In this document: positions 60,728 to 64,000 of the stretch, in pieces | Layout: each line of letters begins with the position of its first letter | Numbering within the stretch: the stretch's first letter is position 1 | Assembly (NCBI GenBank): GCA_023664265.1 | Contig: JAMPFV010000003.1 | Coordinates: 61,127-125,126, forward strand | Source: Roseburia sp. | GTDB lineage: Bacteria > Bacillota > Clostridia > Lachnospirales > Lachnospiraceae | Direction of reading: 5' to 3' | DNA length: 64,000 bases | The notes under the pieces: generated by a model | What the model was told of the DNA's origin: nothing | Databases searched by the model: none | What the model saw: only the letters and a program-made list of their open reading frames with translations | Translations under genes and position numbers: made by a program

Positions 60728-60938
60728 CATAAAAGGGAGGATGCCGGACAATCCTGAGATTATCCGGCATTATTATGAAAAAGTTATTAATAAGTAGTGT
60801 TGTCACTTTTGTGTAAGGCCTCTGTTTCGCATCACCTTATGTTTACAGTATAAGCGCTTTTCATGTCCAAATCATGTTGAGGTCTTGAACATTTTTCAAA
60901 AGAAATATGAACAAAATGTGAATGTGAACCAGATACGC
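60728..60938 (-). ncRNA. Candidate structured RNA, tandem copy 2
   Basis: Second copy, directly abutting the first. Its hairpin is ATGCCGGA / TCCGGCAT: three consecutive pairs differ from copy 1 on both arms, so pairing is kept. An inner pair is U-G on the minus strand but C-A on the plus strand in copy 1, which favours the minus strand as the functional one. Promoter -10 here is weaker (TGTAAA). Confidence 0.5.
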
Positions 60939-60947
60939 AAAAAGGGC

Positions 60948-60978
60948 TTGACTGCCCCCTTGGGCTGCGGTCTATCAT
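60948..60978 (+). promoter_or_regulatory. MerR-type promoter with 19-bp spacer
   Basis: TTGACT (60948-60953), spacer of 19 bp (60954-60972), TATCAT (60973-60978). A dyad (GACTGC.. and ..GCGGTC) lies in the spacer. Overlong 19-bp spacers are typical of promoters twisted open by MerR proteins, so the gene at 60999 is probably autoregulated. Confidence 0.7.
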
Positions 60979-60998
60979 AGGATACAGGAGGTGGCGGT

Positions 60999-61877
60999 AT
61001 GTTGATTCACGAGGTCTGTAAAGTGTGCGGGCTGACCAAAAAGGCGGTCGAGTATTATGTGGAGCAGGGGCTTGTCGCGCCGTCCGTGCAGGAAAACGGA
61101 TACCGCGTTTTCACGGCGCAGGACGTGGAGCGGCTGAGACGGATCGCGGTTTTGAGAGGTCTGGGCGTGGCGATTGCCGATATCAAGGGGATTTTGTCAG
61201 AGCAGGAGGGCGCGCCACCCACAGCGCAGCGGCTCCTGTCCGTATCGAATAAAAAGCACATGGAACTCTCGTTTCTGCGGGAGAGGCAGGAGCTGATCGG
61301 CGAGCTTGCGCAGCGGCAGGATTGGGCGCAGACCAAGGAGAAGCTGGGACAGCTTCAGCGCAAAGAGTCGGTGCTGCTGCGCCTGCAGGAGGCCTTCCCG
61401 GGAAACTACGGGCGATATATCGGCCTGCACTTTGCGCGGTATCTGAACGAGCCGGCTGTGACGAAGGAGCAGCAGGAGGCGTTTGACACGATCATCGCCT
61501 TTCTGGACACGGTCGATTTTGACATTTCCGAGGAGCTGCGCGGGTATATCGACGAGGCATTTGAGCGCTGTGACGAGGCGTTTGAGGAGGGGCTTTCGGC
61601 GGATATGGACAGGATGCTCGAGGATACGGAGGCGTATCTGGAGGAGCACCGCGAGGCGATAGCGGACTATATGGCGCTGAAGCAGTCCGAGGCGTACCGG
61701 AGCACGCCCGCGTATCAACTGGAACAGGCGCTGCGGCAGTTTCAGCGGACAAGCGGCTATGAGGAGGTCTTTCTCCCCGCAATGCGCGCGCTCAGTCCCG
61801 CCTATCGGGAATACCACGAGCGGCTGCTGCGGGCCAACGAAGTATTCAAGCGCGGATATCCCGATTATGCGGGATGA
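60999..61877 (+). CDS. MerR-family regulator
   Basis: A 292-residue regulator. MerR winged helix at residues 1-70 (HEVCKVCGLTKKAVEYYVEQGL, GYRVFTAQDVERLRRI), dimer helix about 75-120 with FLRERQELIGELAQRQD, and a long helical C-terminal domain (130-290) with LQEAFPGNYGRYIGLHFARYL. No metal-binding Cys pattern, so it may sense a drug or other organic ligand. AGGAGG precedes the ATG. Confidence 0.9.
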   Translation: MLIHEVCKVCGLTKKAVEYYVEQGLVAPSVQENGYRVFTAQDVERLRRIAVLRGLGVAIADIKGILSEQEGAPPTAQRLLSVSNKKHMELSFLRERQELIGELAQRQDWAQTKEKLGQLQRKESVLLRLQEAFPGNYGRYIGLHFARYLNEPAVTKEQQEAFDTIIAFLDTVDFDISEELRGYIDEAFERCDEAFEEGLSADMDRMLEDTEAYLEEHREAIADYMALKQSEAYRSTPAYQLEQALRQFQRTSGYEEVFLPAMRALSPAYREYHERLLRANEVFKRGYPDYAG

Positions 61878-61999
61878 TTTTGAGGAAAGCGTTTGGTTAT
61901 GGTGCGATATTGAAAAGAAAATCAAAAAACCTCTTGCATTTTTGATTAACATGTTATACAATGTATAACGTGCTACGAAGCGGGCACAGATAAAGATTA

Positions 62000-62072
62000 T
62001 AGCGCTATCGCCAAACGGTAAGGCAACGGACTCTGACTCCGTCATTTCAAGGTTCGAATCCTTGTAGCGCTG
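62000..62072 (+). tRNA. tRNA-Gln(CTG)
   Basis: Acceptor stem AGCGCTA / TAGCGCT, D arm region TCGCCAAACGGTAAGGCA, anticodon stem ACGGA / TCCGT around the loop CTCTGAC with anticodon CTG, and T arm CAAGG-TTCGAAT-CCTTG. Discriminator G; the CCA end is not encoded. A strong terminator follows. Confidence 0.93.
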
Positions 62073-62078
62073 TCAGTA

Positions 62079-62107
62079 AGACCGGCAGACGTATCTGCCG
62101 GTCTTTT
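62079..62107 (+). terminator. Intrinsic terminator of tRNA-Gln
   Basis: AGACCGGCAGA / TCTGCCGGTCT with a CGTA loop and TTT. Confidence 0.92.
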
Positions 62108-62185
62108 GTAATTCCCGCGTGCACTGAGCCGGGCGGGGATTGGCTGAAGGTAAGTGTGTTCTGCTCGGTATGTAAGGAGAAGGTT

Positions 62186-63025
62186 ATGTTGGAGTTAGGA
62201 AAAAAACAAAAGCTGCTGGTGGTAAAGGAAGTCGATTTCGGCGTGTATCTGGGAGAGCGGGAGAACGCCTCCGGGGAGGAGCGCGTGCTGCTTCCCAGGA
62301 ATCAGGTGCCGGAGGGCTGCAAGGTCGGAGATGCGTTGGAGGTGTTTCTGTACAAGGATTCCAAGGACAGAATGATTGCGACCATGAAAACGCCGCTCCT
62401 GTGCGTGGGGGAGGTCGGCCTGCTGCGGGTCTCTCAGGTGACCGCAATCGGAGCGTTCCTTGATTGGGGGTTGGAGAAGGATGTGCTGCTGCCCTATAAG
62501 GAGCAGACAAAAGCCGTTGCGGAAGGAGAGGAAGCGCTGGTTGCGATTTATATTGATAAGAGCAAACGTCTGGCGGCGACCATGAACGTTTACGAATATC
62601 TTTCGCAGGACAGCGGCTACAGCCGGGACGATATGGTGAGCGGAACGGTATACCTGATCAGCAGGGATTTCGGAGCCTTTGTCGCGGTGGACAACCGGTA
62701 CTCGGCGCTGATACCGCAGCGGGAGTTCTTCGGAGAGGCGAAGGTCGGCGATACCGTGACGGCGCGCGTCGCGCGGGTAAAGCCCGACGGTAAGCTGGAT
62801 CTTACCTGCAGGGAGAAGGCGTATATTCAGATGGGCAAGGATGCGGAGAAAATCCTGGCGTCTCTGGAGCAGCGCGGCGGCGCACTGCCTTTTACCGATA
62901 AGGCCAGCCCTGAGCGGATCAAGAGCGAGATGGGCATGAGCAAGAATGAGTTTAAGCGTGCCATCGGCAATCTGCTCAAGAGAGGCCTGATTGAGATTGA
63001 AGCGGACCGCATCCGGCTGCGGTGA
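62186..63025 (+). CDS. cvfB: CvfB-family S1 RNA-binding protein
   Basis: A 279-residue protein with three S1/OB domains in tandem (about 1-65, 66-140, 141-215; VGEVGLLRVSQVTAIGAFLDW and MVSGTVYLISRDFGAFVAV) and a C-terminal winged helix (220-279; SEMGMSKNEFKRAIGNLLKRG). Family known to affect RNA turnover and virulence gene output in Firmicutes. The ATG at 62186 lies six bases after AAGGAG. A terminator follows. Confidence 0.9.
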   Translation: MLELGKKQKLLVVKEVDFGVYLGERENASGEERVLLPRNQVPEGCKVGDALEVFLYKDSKDRMIATMKTPLLCVGEVGLLRVSQVTAIGAFLDWGLEKDVLLPYKEQTKAVAEGEEALVAIYIDKSKRLAATMNVYEYLSQDSGYSRDDMVSGTVYLISRDFGAFVAVDNRYSALIPQREFFGEAKVGDTVTARVARVKPDGKLDLTCREKAYIQMGKDAEKILASLEQRGGALPFTDKASPERIKSEMGMSKNEFKRAIGNLLKRGLIEIEADRIRLR

Positions 63026-63029
63026 CATA

Positions 63030-63067
63030 AAACAGCTCCGACCGGTGAAAACCGGCCGGAGCTGTTT
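63030..63067 (+). terminator. Intrinsic terminator
   Basis: AAACAGCTCCG / CGGAGCTGTTT with an inner ACCGG / CCGG contact. Confidence 0.85.
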
Positions 63068-63101
63068 CGCATTTTACCAAGACAGGCGCGCCTGTTATCG
63101 G

Positions 63102-63293
63102 TTAAATGCTCACGTCAATATTGCCGCCAAGCTCAGGACGGACAGAGCGCTCCATGGCCGCCGAGTCAATCATATCCGTGATTGCGCTTCCCATGGTCTT
63201 TGCCATGTCAAGAGACTGTGCGAGTACGGCAGTTCCGACGTCGTTCAGAAGCTTACCCTGAGCCATGCCGACTGATAAAGATGGTATGTCCAT
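63102..63293 (-). CDS. YjfB-like putative motility protein
   Basis: A 63-residue protein beginning MDIPSLSVGMAQGKLLNDVG with helical body (AVLAQSLDMAKTMGSAITDM). This matches the YjfB motility family of small sigma-D regulated proteins. GGAGG is seven bases before the start; a sigma-D promoter lies 70 bp upstream on the same strand. Confidence 0.85.
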   Translation of the reverse strand: MDIPSLSVGMAQGKLLNDVGTAVLAQSLDMAKTMGSAITDMIDSAAMERSVRPELGGNIDVSI

Positions 63294-63361
63294 ATAGCAT
63301 CCTCCGTTCTTGTCAGATTCCGCGCGTCGCGCGCGGACACAGTTAGTTCCGTACATATAGT

Positions 63362-63388
63362 ATATCGGAAGAAATGGGAAAAAGATTA
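63362..63388 (-). promoter_or_regulatory. Sigma-D promoter of the YjfB-like gene
   Basis: Minus strand: TAAT (63385-63388), 15-bp spacer, TCCGATAT (63362-63369), a 7-of-8 match to GCCGATAT. The rest of the 313-bp spacer 63294-63606 is AT-rich and holds no other gene; the leader of the CdaR-type gene begins here on the plus strand. Confidence 0.75.
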
Positions 63389-63606
63389 AGGAAAACCTTT
63401 GTCTATATTGCATAAAATTTCCGAGATATTCCAAGAAGCGCAGGCATATAAGGCAATGTACACGAAAAAATGTTAAAAAATGCATAAAAAAATTGCGCTT
63501 TCCTATAGATTTATTTGTGGAAATGTATTAATATAAAAACGTGATGTGGAGAGACACCGCTTACCCGCAAATATTTTTTGTGGATATTGTATAAGGAGAT
63601 TAACAT

Positions 63607-64000
63607 ATGATTTCGAATCAGATTATGCAGAATACCATTGAGGGGATTAAGGCGATTGCGAGAGTGGAGCTTTTCGTGGCGGATGTGGACGGCAAGCTTG
63701 TTGCGGCGACCAAGTCTTTCGGGAACAGCTTTGAGGGCTCTGTGCTGGAGTTTGTCAGGTCGGCGGCGGACAGCCAGGAGATACAGGGCTGCCAGTTTTT
63801 TAAGATCTATGACGAGCAGCAGCTCGAATACATTCTGATTGCCAGCGACGCCGGCGAGAATGCCTACATGGTCGGGAAGATGGCCGCCTTTCAGCTGCAA
63901 AATCTGATGGTGGCCTACAAGGAGCGCTTTGACAAGGACAATTTTATCAAGAACCTGCTGCTGGACAATCTGCTGCTGGTGGATATATACAGCCGCTCCA
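63607..64000 (+). CDS. CdaR-type sugar-diacid regulator, truncated by window end
   Basis: 131 codons are visible. They begin MISNQIMQNTIEGIKAIARV and continue FVADVDGKLVAATKSF, a Cache/PAS-like sugar-diacid recognition domain, followed by QNLMVAYKERFDKDNFIKNL that opens the central helical part of CdaR/PucR regulators. The helix-turn-helix lies beyond the window. AAGGAG precedes the ATG. Confidence 0.8.
   Translation, partial: MISNQIMQNTIEGIKAIARVELFVADVDGKLVAATKSFGNSFEGSVLEFVRSAADSQEIQGCQFFKIYDEQQLEYILIASDAGENAYMVGKMAAFQLQNLMVAYKERFDKDNFIKNLLLDNLLLVDIYSRS

Noticed and set aside
60517..60938. Tandem glycine riboswitch upstream of the alanine/glycine symporter
   Set aside because: None of the glycine aptamer motifs is present, and each unit carries its own promoter-like region and sits upstream of the gene promoter.
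62000..62072. tRNA-Gln as an integration site
   Set aside because: No integrase gene nearby and no repeat of the tRNA 3' end was noticed in the flanks.

Overview
The window reads as chromosome from a motile, probably spore-lineage Clostridia, most likely Lachnospiraceae. The grounds are: moderate GC with strong AGGAGG-type ribosome binding sites; a T-box leader before metG; a SPOCS/LysM protein; a class III fructose-bisphosphatase; class 1B dihydroorotate dehydrogenase (pyrK/pyrD); sigma-D (sigma-28) type promoters before motility-type genes; and many Firmicutes-type small lipoproteins. No rRNA, CRISPR array, prophage or intact insertion sequence was seen. Species cannot be named from the sequence alone.

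Layout. 0-2.5 kb: remnant of an Rpn-type nuclease/transposase, a PrcB-like lipoprotein and pyrC. 2.5-9.6 kb: a sugar-uptake locus with a membrane-bound AraC regulator, a CUT1-type solute-binding lipoprotein, two permeases and a rhamnogalacturonan-acetylesterase-like SGNH hydrolase. 9.6-11.8 kb: a defence/addiction island with a type I holin-like toxin and antisense RNA, then an XRE - ImmA/IrrE - PIN operon that runs straight into pyrK-pyrD. 13.6-18.5 kb: SPOCS/LysM protein, a sigma-D gene, ispE, a GntR regulator and small proteins. 18.6-26 kb: small alarmone synthetase, GH5 cellulase lipoprotein, RpiB-like isomerase, an AbrB/PIN toxin-antitoxin pair, T-box-metG and a HAD phosphatase. 26-35 kb: a two-component system, mutS2, an HtrA-like protein that has lost its catalytic triad, a YhaM-like nuclease and an rRNA methyltransferase. 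35-41 kb: a second two-component system and lipoproteins. 41-47 kb: a plasmid-type RepB initiator and an ABC-2 export operon with a repeat-bearing membrane protein. 47-51 kb: sulfur genes (cysteine desulfurase, metY, cysK) with matching promoter motifs. 51-64 kb: chemoreceptor, ECF S component, bactofilin, acetyltransferase, fbp, an alanine/glycine symporter, a MerR regulator, tRNA-Gln, cvfB, a YjfB-like motility protein and a truncated CdaR-type regulator.

The most unusual features are non-coding or repeat-based. A 211-bp tandem duplication upstream of the symporter carries a hairpin with three consecutive compensatory base-pair changes, which points to a structured RNA on the minus strand. 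Two families of dispersed structured repeats sit just before genes. In-frame 36/72-nt and 38-nt tandem repeats expand several genes and one spacer, including the housekeeping gene pyrC. The XRE-ImmA-PIN operon with an internal attenuator hairpin is the best protein-level candidate for a little-described system.

Functions are read from motifs and family memory; no database search was run. Starts were re-chosen where a ribosome binding site fits an internal codon better than the longest reading frame.
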